DNA of 64,000 bases, taken from assembly GCF_963678635.1 (NCBI RefSeq), contig NC_087064.1:28934189-28998188 (forward strand). Direction: 5' to 3'. Position numbers and translations under genes: made by a program. Source of the DNA: Symsagittifera roscoffensis (Eukaryota > Xenacoelomorpha > Acoela > Convolutidae). The notes beneath the pieces were generated by a model. It ran no database searches and was not told the origin of the DNA. It saw nothing but the letters and a program-made list of their open reading frames with translations. Below, one piece after another: positions 1 through 10,743 of the stretch (the first letter of the stretch is position 1; each line of letters begins with the position of its first letter).

Positions 1-420
1 ACAATGCCTTAATCATGCTCACCTCGCCCGAGAGCGCCATTAAAATACCTATGTAAGATTTGCCTAAAAATTAAAGGACAGTAAAAAAAACCTACCTTTG
101 ACGACTGGTTGACGTCACATGCCTTAGTTTTAGGTAATTCCAAAGTCTTGACCCAGTCAAAATTTTAAATGGGTCAACAAACGTGTTACGACTTTTGAGC
201 TATCAGCCGACCAAAAGTTACTTAGCTTTAGACTACATAAAAAAGCACATATCTGGTTTACAAACCCCAGACAGCATGGTGATATTTAAAAATAGGTTTG
301 ATAACCCTTGTTAGAGTTATCTTCAACGTTTTTTTATCCTTTAAAGATGGATTGACTATTTCCTCGTTCTCAACTACTCACACTCTGAAATAATTTGTTA
401 GTTTGAAAAGAATTTCCGCA
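1..420 (-). repeat. LTR-type repeat with primer-binding-like edge (window-edge copy)
   Basis: This stretch is almost the same as 52,020-52,437, with only scattered differences by eye. Read on the minus strand it starts near 420 with TGCGGAAATTC and runs to a TGGCGC motif (34-39, minus), which resembles a tRNA primer-binding site. It therefore looks like an LTR followed by the first bases of the internal region of an element continuing left of the window. The second copy lies directly downstream of an integrase gene of a 412-like Ty3/gypsy element, which supports the LTR reading. A TGACGTCA palindrome lies at 110-117. The exact LTR termini are uncertain. Confidence 0.6.
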
Positions 421-2767
421 GTTCTTTTTGAAGTCAAAAGGGCTTTATTGAAAAACACATGAAGCTCTCCTAGCACCTGTCCTCCATTTCCGCAGTCCTT
501 GGGGGAACTTGACATTGGTTTTTCCTGTTCTGCTGTGTTTGAACATTTTCATGATCACGAGTGCTGGATATCGATTGTAATTCTTATTTTTTTTTCAATT
601 TTTCTTTGTTATCGCTGACAATTTGGCTGTTCTGTGTTTTCTAAAACTTGCACAAATGCAACATCAAGCGTATCTGAGAAATACGATAGGGGTAACGGAA
701 ATTTAAAAATGTTCAGTCATCTAAAATTCACCGTTTCTTTCAATCGTGATTTTGCCGCTAAATTGTTTGACTTCAAAACGCTGGCTGTTCGGAAGGTTTC
801 ACTGTGCTTTTTTCTAGCAGAGTGACCATTTAACTAGTAAAACTTTTCAGAAACTTTTAGAAACGATAAAAATATCCGTATTTCGAAAATTTTAGAGAAA
901 CACACACAACAGACGATCTGAACATCAAACATTAGGAACAAAAAAACAGCAGCTAACATTGAGCGAGAGACGTTACGAGTGTTAGCGATAGCGTTGAAGG
1001 CAATCGGAAGATTCAGTGGCAAGCTCAAAGTCAATCCGAAACCTCTCGAACCTAGAAGTTGAGAGGTCACAAACTATCTCCCAGGACATGCGAAGAAGGA
1101 CGCCATTTCCTGAAGGTTGATAGTTTTTGAACTATGGGGTTGCTATGAAAATTTGAACTAAAATTAGTGTGAATTCTTCATTTAAAAGGATAGGTAGGTA
1201 AAGGCGAGAATGGATCAGTCCATCTCTAGTAGACTAAAAAAATAAAGGTAAAAACTCCATTTATGGTTTTCAGCTAAATTTGTGTAATAACCAGGTTGTG
1301 TGGGAAATTGAGACGCCGCTATATGTTTTTTGTATGAATATGGTCGAGAGCTAAATGAAACTCATTCATTTGATGGCCTAAAACTCATAACAGTTGACCC
1401 CTAAATAAGTTAAAAATAACGGCAGTGCGCCCGGTGCCTAAAGCTTGATAGTTTTCGCCTGCTCAAGTTTTTTTTTGAAAACCTGCCACTTAAATGATTT
1501 TGCTTGTGGTGCCAGTAAGTGCAACTGTTGTTTATTCTGTTTTCAGGAGGGTCTTCAACGATTATAATTTTTTAAAATAGTTTTTTCGTTTTGGTTGGTG
1601 TGCGCTTAAAATTTGTCAATTTAGCTGTCAAACTACTATCTTTTCTGCGCTGTAAGCATATTTCATTTAGGTTGCAAGTGCAACTAGTGTTCATTTTAGT
1701 TTCTGGGGACTTGAAAGGTTTGAGAAAAAAAATAAAAATGTCCTTTTCGGTTCATTTGGTATCTGCTCAAAGACTTACTATTTCAGGCGACGCCAGTTCC
1801 GGCAACCATGAAATATCAAAGAGGCTGGGAGGGGCGTAAGAAGGACTTTGTGCGTAATTTAGAGGCAGTCTTTTCTCCACAATAGTTCTTTTGCGAAAGT
1901 TTCTGCTTTCAAGTTAGCAAGAAGCTTTTTCCTCTCCCTCTGACTTTCAGAGATTTTCTTCTTGTACTCGCTCTTCAGCGAGTCCCTTTCTACTTCGCGA
2001 GCTTTAAATTTTTTATTTGTAGCCTTCAACGGCTCCCTCCATTTGGAGGAGTTTCTCTGTCTTGTTGTTAACCTCAATTTGAGAGATTGAAGATTGAGAG
2101 CTAAATGAAACTCATTCAGTTGATGGCCTAAAACTCAAAACAGTTGACCCCAGAACAGGTTAAGAAAAGCGGCTAGGTCGAGAGGGTGAATACACGTAGA
2201 GTTAAGGTAACTGACGTCAGTCAGTCTTCATAAGGGTCTTCTTCTACAAACCTGAAAATGCACAAAAAAGAGAGAAACTTTTAGTTGAATGCCAATACTA
2301 AGCTCGCTCATTTCATTACAATTTTAATATTTTGGCTCGTCAAAAAACTATAAAATTAATTTTTGTACGTGTCGGAATTTTTTTTTTTCAAATCGATATA
2401 ATGCACAAAAAATTTCGTAAAATATTGATTTAACAGTTTAAAGTTCTTATCAAAATCCGTATGATTGCTCTGATAACGAACGTCTAGTTGACTTCAGGTG
2501 ACCTAGTTTCACTTGGGAGGGTTCGACTTTGGAGACTATCGAACTCTCCGGACGGATTTTAACGTGAATATTCCGTTTTTGAAGGTAAACCGGAAGAAAA
2601 CACAATAAGTACAAAACATGAAATTTTGGTCGCGGAAAAGCCTCCGACTAGATCTAGATGAATCAAAGCTAGCTGAAACTTGCTTGTTCTGTTTTCAGAG
2701 GGTTTCACTTTGGAGGGTATTTAAAGGGCTGAAGTTTTATTTCGGAGGTTTCCGCTATGAAGCATAT
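421..2767. other. Non-coding relic repeats, no gene seen
   Basis: No ORF here has recognisable similarity. The region is made of diverged repeats. A 64-bp block starting GAGCTAAATGAAACTCATTC occurs at 1,347-1,411 and again at 2,098-2,161 with a few differences. A TGACGTCA palindrome lies at 2,212-2,219. Segments near 480-1,260 resemble parts of 26.5-28.7 kb in the same orientation. Bases 2,690-2,767 resemble 23.62-23.88 kb on the other side of copy A, so that element appears to have inserted into an older repeat. Confidence 0.55.
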
Positions 2768-3176
2768 TGGAACCAGATATAAACTATATTTATTATTGGT
2801 TATAAATTGGATATTTTATCTCTATAAAATATTTAATGATAACAATCACGATCCATCTAACTAACAACCCACTTATTTGTAAGTGCTGAAATTACTTGTA
2901 CCTGAAATTACCAGAGATATTTGAATTTAACTTAGAAATTAGTTACCTCTCCAAGAAAACTTTAGCAATAGCAATAAGCCAGTATACTCTAGATCTTTTG
3001 AGCCTACCAGGGACTACTTGAACACCCTGAGACTAGTAGATATAAGAGTAAGGTTAGGATCGGTATTAGACTAAGAAGTTGCACGAACCTATCCGGCCGA
3101 AAATAAGATAGCGTGACGAACAGACGGTGTACCCTATCCGAAATTAGTCTATGAGTTACACCTCGAACCTAACTCA
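2768..3176 (+). repeat. LTR1 of copy A
   Basis: This 409-bp sequence begins TGGAACCAGATATAAAC, ends AACTCA and is followed by TC and the primer-binding-like TGGTGCGACC. It is clearly homologous to LTR2 at 5,262-5,672 and, in reverse, to the copy B LTRs, with moderate divergence. The polyadenylation-like hexamer of copy B (AATAAA) reads AATAAG here. Confidence 0.85.
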
Positions 3177-3178
3177 TC

Positions 3179-3196
3179 TGGTGCGACCATAAGTTT
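3179..3196 (+). promoter_or_regulatory. Putative primer-binding site, first unit of copy A
   Basis: TGGTGCGACCATAAGT begins two bases after the LTR terminal CA. TGG at this position is the usual complement of a tRNA CCA end. It is conserved with one change at 5,675 and again in copy B at 51,129-51,146. I could not assign the primer tRNA. Confidence 0.6.
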
Positions 3197-3270
3197 CGAT
3201 CAAGACCTTAAAAAACAAATTAGCTTAGAACTAACAGATAGATTAGAATTAGACAAAAACATTATCAAAA

Positions 3271-3465
3271 ATGTTACATGATAATAATCTAATTGAAATG
3301 TCTCAACGACTCAATAGATCAGAACCGCTATTCCGCACAATACTAGAGCTACCAGGCATAGAGCTACCTCGGACAAAAGACGATCTACGATTACGAAGAA
3401 ATTTACCATTTAAGTTCATGGTCGTACGGCAAAAGCCAGACCAAACTTTTAACTTTTATGTTTAG
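3271..3465 (+). pseudogene. ORF A, shortened copy (small leader ORF)
   Basis: This 64-residue frame matches the first part of the 77-aa ORFs at 5,770-6,003 and, in copy B, 50,828-51,061. Shared residues include NLIEMS, RLNRSEP, ELPGI, RNLP and VRQKP. It stops early after QTFNFYV; the remaining homologous bases (LDFHLQT in the other copies) follow in another frame, so this copy is truncated by a frameshift. It lies between the primer-binding-like site and gag. The function is unknown and no domain is recognised. Its recurrence in three leaders with protein-level conservation argues that it is a real gene of the element. Confidence 0.6.
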
Positions 3466-3866
3466 GATTTTACTAGCAAAGAATTTAGATTTTCATTTGC
3501 AAACATAGAAACCTTGAAGAAAAATCTTCAATGAGTATTACAGGCGCTAAATCCTATTTACTATTGTACAATAACGATTTATAAAAACACCTCAAATCGT
3601 TTCCTCTAAATCTGCAGTAAAATTTAAAAATATATCTAAAAAATATGTTTATTGAAAAAAAAAAAATAGTTGACATGATCATTAATTGTTAGTATATTTA
3701 AATCATCCTGGCATCCCCAGCTTCATCATTTGAACATAACAGCAATCATTTAAACCACTAATATTATCAAACACCAAATTTTTTTATCAGAAAAATTAAA
3801 ATTATCTTTAAAGGCTTATCCAAGTGTTTACCTTTCTTTCATATCAACTTATTCAATCTTAAACTA

Positions 3867-3967
3867 GATCATCAAGGCTTTCCTTGGATCTCCTTTGAAT
3901 AATTAAATTAAATCCATTTTAAACTATAAAAAATTATATCCTGATCAACAAGGCCTATCCTTGGATC
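3867..3967 (+). other. Twin leader hairpins, first unit of copy A
   Basis: Two short hairpins at 3,867-3,890 and 3,943-3,967 each have the form GATC, then an arm close to CAAGG, a 4-6 base loop, CCTTG, then GATC. The same pair occurs at 6,330-6,413 and, reversed, at 50,412-50,496. The position between primer-binding site and gag is where retroviral dimerisation and packaging signals lie; that role is inference. Confidence 0.6.
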
Positions 3968-4480
3968 AAATAGAACAATTTTGTTCTCACCCACCCAATA
4001 ATAAAGTGTCTAACGACCTCAAACGTCGACTCACTACCCAATCTTCTCCAAGAACCAGGACTAATAGAAATTTTTCAATCACGCTAACCATTCAAATTAA
4101 GCTAAACAGTGAAGAACTTCGGTTATTCATCCCTCACTTAATCCCCCCTCTTACCTGACACAGGCTAAACCTTAAATCTTAGTAAGTATTAAAATAGTAT
4201 CTAACAAACCTGTGTTCTAATTATACCTGAACCTTGTGGATCGATTTACTATTCTCCAACCCTTGAACACAATCACTACCCCTAAGTAAGATTAAGTAAG
4301 TTAACACCTTAACTTAGAGTAGCCACGAAAAAGTAACAATCATTCTTCGGAATCGATATATACATTTCTCTCCAACCCTGAACAAAGACCCAAGTTAGGC
4401 TAACCAACAAATTGTAAGGACTAACAGTCTAGGACTTTAAAATCACTAATAACAATGTTGCACCCTTCATCCTAAACCTT

Positions 4481-4891
4481 ATGTCACTGAACAATTTAGG
4501 AAATGAAAAAACAATCGTACTACACAATTGCGAAATAAATAACGAAACATACGATCTTGTAATTACACCGCACAAACGAACAATTGGATATATTCGCACA
4601 AAACGTCAATCAAAAAAACGAAAAATTTTAAGTAAGCAAAGACAAATTACACGAAAAAGATTTTCAAAGCGTAGAAACGCAGTCTCTGAATCAGAAGTCA
4701 GCAATTTAGATGCACTTTACAAACTAAAAGATACAGTAAATAAAAACTACCCAGTTCACGACCAATTATATTTTTCCGATTCAGAAGCCACATCACATTC
4801 ATCAAAACAAGGAAAAAGAAGAATAAAAAAGATATACAACAAAAAAACCAGTACGTCTATACAATTCGAATCAACCAATCAGACACATTGA
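4481..4891 (+). CDS. ORF B, 136-aa highly basic protein (first unit)
   Basis: The protein begins MSLNNLGNEKTIVLHNCEIN and carries a lysine/arginine-rich stretch at about residues 40-67, followed by a Ser/Asp/Glu-rich part and a second basic patch (KQGKRRIKKI) near 107-116. It is almost identical to 6,924-7,334 and about 70 percent similar to the 155-aa version in copy B (49,427-49,894). It ends 32 bases before the gag start, whereas in copy B the frame runs on and overlaps gag. Basic patches of this kind act as nuclear-localisation or RNA-binding segments in many proteins, so a regulatory or nucleic-acid-binding role is possible. I recognise no family. Confidence 0.65.
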   Translation: MSLNNLGNEKTIVLHNCEINNETYDLVITPHKRTIGYIRTKRQSKKRKILSKQRQITRKRFSKRRNAVSESEVSNLDALYKLKDTVNKNYPVHDQLYFSDSEATSHSSKQGKRRIKKIYNKKTSTSIQFESTNQTH

Positions 4892-4923
4892 ACATTACGC
4901 ACTGACAGTTATAAAACGAAAAA

Positions 4924-5232
4924 ATGAGCCAAAGTCCAAGTGACGAAAGTCCAGACGAAAACTCTGTTTTTCCTTTTATTATAAACTCACTCACTGAAGA
5001 TACAGGACAAAGACAATTTTGTACTAATTTAATTGCAAATGTATTTGAACAAGGAATTAGCCCATGTAAAGCAGAATTCCCAGAAGTAAAAATCAAAAGA
5101 CAAATTATCAATCATTATTTAAAAGGAATATGTAACCTAACACAGCCATATGGAATGTACACCATAGAACTCAGCACAGAAGCCAAATACCAACGTTCAT
5201 CATCCATCCTTCAATTACAGAAAGAAAGATAA
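4924..5232 (+). pseudogene. Truncated gag start (first unit of copy A)
   Basis: The first 86 or so codons match the gag start at 7,367 nearly base for base (MSQSPSDESPDENSVFPFII). At about 5,183 the match ends and the sequence jumps to material homologous to the 3' end of the element, so the last codons of the open frame are junction sequence, not gag. The unit is therefore a 5' fragment joined to a 3' fragment, with everything from gag to the 3' region missing. Confidence 0.8.
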
Positions 5233-5261
5233 ATCTAAAAACTCTGTAAACCCCGGATGGG
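5188..5261 (+). other. 3'-end remnant preceding LTR2
   Basis: These bases (including CTCTGTAAACCCCGGATGGG just before the LTR) match the end of the 3' region of copy A at 23,521-23,588 and of copy B at 33,051-33,125. They mark the downstream side of the internal deletion in the first unit. The GGATGGG directly before the LTR may be the plus-strand primer site, though it is not a classical long purine tract. Confidence 0.75.
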
Positions 5262-5672
5262 TGGAACCTGATCTAAACTACATTTTATTATTGGATAAAT
5301 TAGATATTTTATCACTATAAAATATTTAATATTAACCAATCAAATTCCATCTAACTAACAATCCACTTATTTGTAAGTGCTGAAATTTCTTGTAATTTCA
5401 GAACCAGAGAGATTTGAATTTAACTTAGAAATTAGTGACCTCTCCAAGAGAACTTCAGCAGCCGCAATAAGCCAGTATACTCTAGATCTATTGAGCCTAG
5501 CAGAGACTAGTTAAACACCCTGAGACTAGTAGATATAATAGTAATATTAGGATCGGTATTAGACTAAGAAGTTGCACGAATCTATCCGGCCGAAAATAAG
5601 ATAGCGTGACGAGCAGACGGTGTACCCTATCCTAAATTAATTTATGAGTTATACCACTAAAGGCATAACTCA
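5262..5672 (+). repeat. LTR2 of copy A, shared by both units
   Basis: This 411-bp LTR starts TGGAACCTGATC and ends ATAACTCA. It is closer to the copy B LTR than LTR1 is at the start (ACCTGATCTAAAC shared). It is followed by TC and TGGTGCAACCATAAGT. It acts as 3' LTR of the deleted unit and 5' LTR of the long unit. Confidence 0.87.
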
Positions 5673-5674
5673 TC

Positions 5675-5692
5675 TGGTGCAACCATAAGTCT
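5675..5692 (+). promoter_or_regulatory. Putative primer-binding site, second unit of copy A
   Basis: TGGTGCAACCATAAGT lies two bases past LTR2. It differs by one base from the sites at 3,179 and 51,129-51,146. Confidence 0.6.
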
Positions 5693-5769
5693 CGAATAAA
5701 GACCTTAAAATTCAAAATAGCTTAGAATTAACCAAAAATAGATTAGAAAATAGACAAAACATTTTCAAA

Positions 5770-6003
5770 ATGTTACACGACAATAACTTAATTGAAATGT
5801 CTCTACGACTCAATAGATCAGAGCCGCTATTCAGCACAATACGAGAACTACCCGGTATTGGAAAAAAACCTCGGACAAGAGACGAAATACGACTACATAG
5901 AAACTTACCATTTAGTTTCATGGTCGTACGGCAAAAGCCAACACAAACTTTTGTATTTAGAATCTTACTAGCAATGAATTTAGATTTTCATTTGCAAACG
6001 TAA
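5770..6003 (+). CDS. ORF A, 77-aa leader protein (second unit)
   Basis: This full-length 77-aa frame ends in the same residues as the copy B version (AMNLDFHLQT). Alignment by eye with 50,828-51,061 shows conserved NLIEMSLRLNRSEP, ELPGIG, PRTRD and a VRQKP-QTF-FRILLAMN tail. The charged first half and hydrophobic tail give no recognised fold. It starts about 95 bases after the primer-binding-like site, so it is the first ORF of a full-length transcript; a real product or an upstream ORF that tunes gag translation are both possible. Confidence 0.65.
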   Translation: MLHDNNLIEMSLRLNRSEPLFSTIRELPGIGKKPRTRDEIRLHRNLPFSFMVVRQKPTQTFVFRILLAMNLDFHLQT

Positions 6004-6329
6004 GATTCTTGAAGGAAATTTTCAATGATTATTTCAGGCGCTAGATAAAATTACTATTGTACAATAACGATTGATAAAAAGATCTCAAATTGTTCCCTCC
6101 AATTCTGCAGTAATATATAAAGCATGTTTAAAAAAATATTTATTGAAAACAAAATTAAAAATTAGTAGCATGACAATAAATTGTTAGTATATATAAATCA
6201 TCCTGTTGTTACAGCTTCATCACCTAAACATAACAGCAAGCATAAATCAACTACTATCATCAAAAACTAAAACCTTTTACCAAATAAATTTAAATTATTT
6301 TAAACTTAATTTTATTTAATCTTAAAACA

Positions 6330-6413
6330 GATCATAAAGGCTTTCCTTGGATCTAAATCAATTTTCTATGTTATAAATTTTAGATTCTGATCATCAAGGC
6401 TTATCCTTGGATC
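6330..6413 (+). other. Twin leader hairpins, second unit of copy A
   Basis: Hairpins at 6,330-6,353 and 6,389-6,413 have the CAAGG/CCTTG stem (AAAGG in the first) bracketed by GATC, as in the other two leaders. Confidence 0.62.
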
Positions 6414-6923
6414 AAAAAAAAAACAATTTTGTTCTCCCCCACCCACTTATCAAGTGTCTAACGACCTCAAACGTCGATTCACTACCCAATCTTTCTCCAA
6501 GGACTAATAGAAATTTTTCAATCACGCTAACCATTCAAATTAAGCTAAACAGTGAAGAACTTCGGTTATTCATCCTTCACTTAATCCCCCCTCTTACCTG
6601 ACCCAGGCTAAACTTTAAATCTTAGTAAGTATTAAAATAGTATCTAACGAACCTGTGTTCTAATTATACCTGAAACTTGTGGATCGATTTACTATTCTCC
6701 AACCCTTGAACACAATCACTACCCCTAAGTAAGATTAAGTAAGTTAACACCTTAACTTAGAGTAGCCACGAAAAACTAACAATCATTCTTCGGAATCGAT
6801 ATATACATTTCTCTCCAACCCTGAACAAAGACCCAAGTTAGGCTAACCAACAAATTGTAAGTACTAACAGTCTAGGACTTTAAAATCACTAATAACAATC
6901 TTGCACCCTTCATCCTAAACCTT

Positions 6924-7334
6924 ATGTCACTGAACAATTTAGCAAATGAAAAAACAATCGTACTACACAATTGCGAAATAAATAACGAAACCTACGATCT
7001 TGTAATTACACCGCACAAACGAACAATTGGATATATTCGCACAAAACGTCAATCAAAAAAACGAAAAATTTTAAGTAAGCAAAGACAAATTACACGAAAA
7101 AGATTTTCAAAGCGTAGAAACGCAGTCTCTGAATCAGAAGTCAGCAATTTAGATGCACTTTACAAACTAAAAGATACAGTAAATAAAAACTACCCAGTTC
7201 ACGACCAATTATATTTTTCCGATTCAGAAGCCACATCACATTCATCAAAACAAGGAAAAAGAAGAATAAAAAAGATATACAACAAAAAAACCAGTACGTC
7301 TATACAATTCGAATCAACCAATCAGACACATTGA
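6924..7334 (+). CDS. ORF B, 136-aa highly basic protein (second unit)
   Basis: Identical to 4,481-4,891 apart from one residue (Ala for Gly near position 7). The basic stretch and the stop position are the same, 32 bases before gag. The near-identity with the first unit contrasts with roughly 85 percent identity in ORF A just upstream, which suggests recent conversion or recombination in this part of the array. Confidence 0.65.
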   Translation: MSLNNLANEKTIVLHNCEINNETYDLVITPHKRTIGYIRTKRQSKKRKILSKQRQITRKRFSKRRNAVSESEVSNLDALYKLKDTVNKNYPVHDQLYFSDSEATSHSSKQGKRRIKKIYNKKTSTSIQFESTNQTH

Positions 7335-7366
7335 ACATTACGCACTGACAGTTATAAAACGAAAAA

Positions 7367-10300
7367 ATGAGCCAAAGTTCAAGTGACGAAAGTCCAGACG
7401 AAAACTCTGTTTTTCCTTTTATTATAAACTCACTCACTGAAGATAGAGGACAAAGACAATTTTGTACTAATTTAATTGCAAATGTATTTGAACAAGGAAT
7501 TAGCCCATGTAAAGCAGAATTCCCAGAAGTAAAAATCAAAAGACAAATTATCAATCATTATTTAAAAGGAATATGTAACCTAACACAGCCATATGGAATG
7601 TACACCATAGAACTCAGCACAGAAAGTAGATATCACAGCAAACAGGTTATTCAAACAGACAATGTCGACATTGAATTTTCAAAAGTATTCACAGAATACA
7701 TTAAAATTATACATTAAAAATATACAACACCAAAATTCACCAAGAGCAAATTCAATATTCACCAACGATGTTTTTTCACTAATATATAGTTATGTATCTA
7801 TACTAGAAAATATAAGAACTGAAAGCACATCACCGGTTCAAACATCAAGACACACAAATGTCAGAAATGAAATTGCCGCATTCTCAGCATTTTTAAACAC
7901 ATCTCGTAAAAAATTTTCAAACAGTGAAGTTTCACCAAATGTCAAACATGATTTAGAAAAAATCTTAGCATGGTTCATAATTGAATATTTTGCACATATT
8001 ATGTATTTAATTGCACAAGCCAGAAAAAATTTTAGAGCTCAAAGTACCAATGACGACACTGTCCTCAGAACAATCAGACTATATTTGGGACCCTGAATGG
8101 TCTCATCCATCATTTCTGAACATACCAATAGACATCTCAAGTCACGCAATCAGTACAATTTGTATTCACAAAGGCTATGTAAAGGTATTCCCACTTACAA
8201 TAGATTCAACACCTTTGAACTATAGTTCATTTTTAGATGATAGAAGACAAAATAATAGTTTAAATTCAACTCTTGTACAACAAGAAAACTTAAATGGAAC
8301 TAGAAATCTTACACAACAAGATATTCAAACACCATCACATTTTATAAATGAAGAAATAGTTGAAACAATTGTAACAACTACACAACAAAATATTTCACCA
8401 ATACATCCAAACCTTACAACGCCAAAACCAAAGACTTCAATATTACCTCAAGTAACATTACAATCTACAGTTAAACCCTCGGTTGCTCCAAAATATTCAC
8501 ATATGGATTACCAAACATTTTGACCAATGACGAAACCACCACAAAAACAAAGAATATTCATCAGAATTAATTTTGCAGGACCCAATTATAACTACGTAAA
8601 TAGATCACAAACATCTAAACCTCCTCGTACAAATCCGCATAATCGTTCATTTTCACAACGACAAAATTTCCAACAACAAACAACAAATTTCGTAAATTTT
8701 AATGATAACCCACGAAATCCAACAGACCCAAGTGAGAACTATCCATTTTTTCAACCGAATAAAAATAGTGAACAGCCATACCAAAATAAACAAAAAACAC
8801 CTTACTATACACCTAATAATCTTTCATCAGATGATGACAATTTTCATGACCAAAACCATCAACAAAATTTTCAAAACCAAAGACTCCACTGTTATCACAT
8901 AAATCAACCAGATATTTTTTAACCATATACACGAGAACAACATATGCGACAACCTAGACCGAATCACGCATCTCAAAATAATAATTTTGACTCACAAAAC
9001 CCAGCAAATACTGATTATTTTCAACCAACGCAAATGCAAAATGAGATACCACTACCATATTATTTGCAACAAAATGAAAAAACAAAAAATCAACTGACAA
9101 ATTTTTCACAAATGCCAAATGCCGCAGAATCACTACAAATGACTATAAATCCATACCTCATAGGTGGATCATCAATAACATCAAATAAACCACTAATGGT
9201 ATTCACAGGCACAGACCCTGAATATTTTGTAGAAGACTATTTAAACGCAAACACAGCAAATTTAATTTTAAATATCGGACCTGAACCAATTATTACACCA
9301 CTCCATCAAAATTGGATACATAGACGCACAGCGTCAATCCAAACAACACTTGATGGCGCAGCTCAGAAAGGGTTTTCAGTTTTAGCAATAGACATAAAAA
9401 CATATTGGAAAAGATTTACACAAGAAATTTTAAAAAAAGGTTTGATTCTGAAAGAAATAAACAACACCAAAGAGTTTTATGCAATGAAATTCGTAGACTA
9501 CCAAACGAAACAATTAAACAATTGGCAGTTAGAAGCGAAACACTAGCTCAAAAATCATTTTCACTGAACACTCATGATTATAAAAACACGAAAATTTCAC
9601 AATTTTTAATGATGACTCTAACACCCCAATTAAGAAAAATAGCTACTAAAAAGAAAGCATCACATCCCTCATCAATTCGAGAACCAGATTTAGATTTCAG
9701 AAAACTAGTTGACAAATTAGAACAAGCAGATATCACAATGAAAATCGAAAAAACAGAAAATCTTAAACTACAATACGTTAAAAGAATCGAAACAAATACT
9801 ACACATATAAACAACAAACACGATTCAGATGTAGAACTAACTGAAAAAATCACTAAAATTTAAACATATATGAGAAAAATCCCAATTTCAAAGGTAAGCC
9901 ATCTTTCAAGAAATGGTGTAATTATTGCCGAAGATACGGACACAGCATTGCCAAAGTAGACAAAAACAAAAGTAGAAAGAACCAAATAAATCATTCTATC
10001 AATACATGAAAAAGGATCAAAATTTACCTAACAAAAATATACATAATAATAACAGCTCTGGTAAACCACTGCCAAATAATTCAAATTACTCAAGAAACCA
10101 ATCACCCTATAACTCTAGTTATAGAGGTAGATCACCAGAACAAAGAAATTCACGAAATTTCTCACAAAATAGATATAGTCGATCAAATAGCCAAAATAAC
10201 CAATATAGAAACAAATATTCACGATCAAATTCAAACAGAACCGAATTTTTTGATACCAGTTCCCATTCAAATTCTAGGAATAGACACTATTCAAACGATA

Positions 10301-10635
10301 GATCACGTAATTCATCGTACAAAAGAAATAGACACTACTCAAATAACAGAAATAGAAGTTATTCAAACAACAGAAATCAACGTTACCAAAACAAAAGATC
10401 AAGAAACAATTCCTACAACAGATCTAATTATCCAGTAAACAAAATAAATTACTATAATAGGTCACGAAACAACTCACAATATAGGAGTCCCAATTATAAC
10501 AATCGAAGAAATTATTCTCAATCACCTTATAGGAACAACAAGCGTTACCCTGATTCCCACCACAAATATAGAAGTAACACACCGAAACATCAGCGACAAA
10601 TTAATCAGGTACACGCAACTGAAGAAACATTTTAA
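7367..10635 (+). pseudogene. Gag region of copy A, broken by frameshifts and stops
   Basis: Fragments in several frames (7,367-7,717; 7,662-8,096; 8,011-8,523; 8,527-8,922; 8,944-9,546; 9,405-9,863; 10,006-10,635) match residues 1 to about 1,080 of the copy B polyprotein in order. They include the core stretch beginning VFTGTDPEY (about 9,199), the retrotransposon-Gag-like helix region, and the zinc knuckle near 9,914-9,952. In this copy the knuckle keeps two cysteines and the histidine, but the fourth ligand position reads Val instead of Cys. The Asn/Arg/Ser/Tyr-rich tail (10,006-10,600) is preserved as an open frame. At least six frame breaks make this non-functional. Confidence 0.85.
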
Positions 10636-10743
10636 GATCCCCCTGGTATTGACAACACAGAAAGTACCGAACTACAATTAAACCACATTAATTGTGAATC
10701 ATCAGACAGCAAAAGTGATACAAATAACACCATCTCAGTTAAA

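Noticed and set aside
6001-6010. Splice donor (ACGTAAG) at the end of ORF A in copy A
   Set aside because: The bases are not conserved in the other two copies (ACATAGA, ACATAAA), so it is probably chance.
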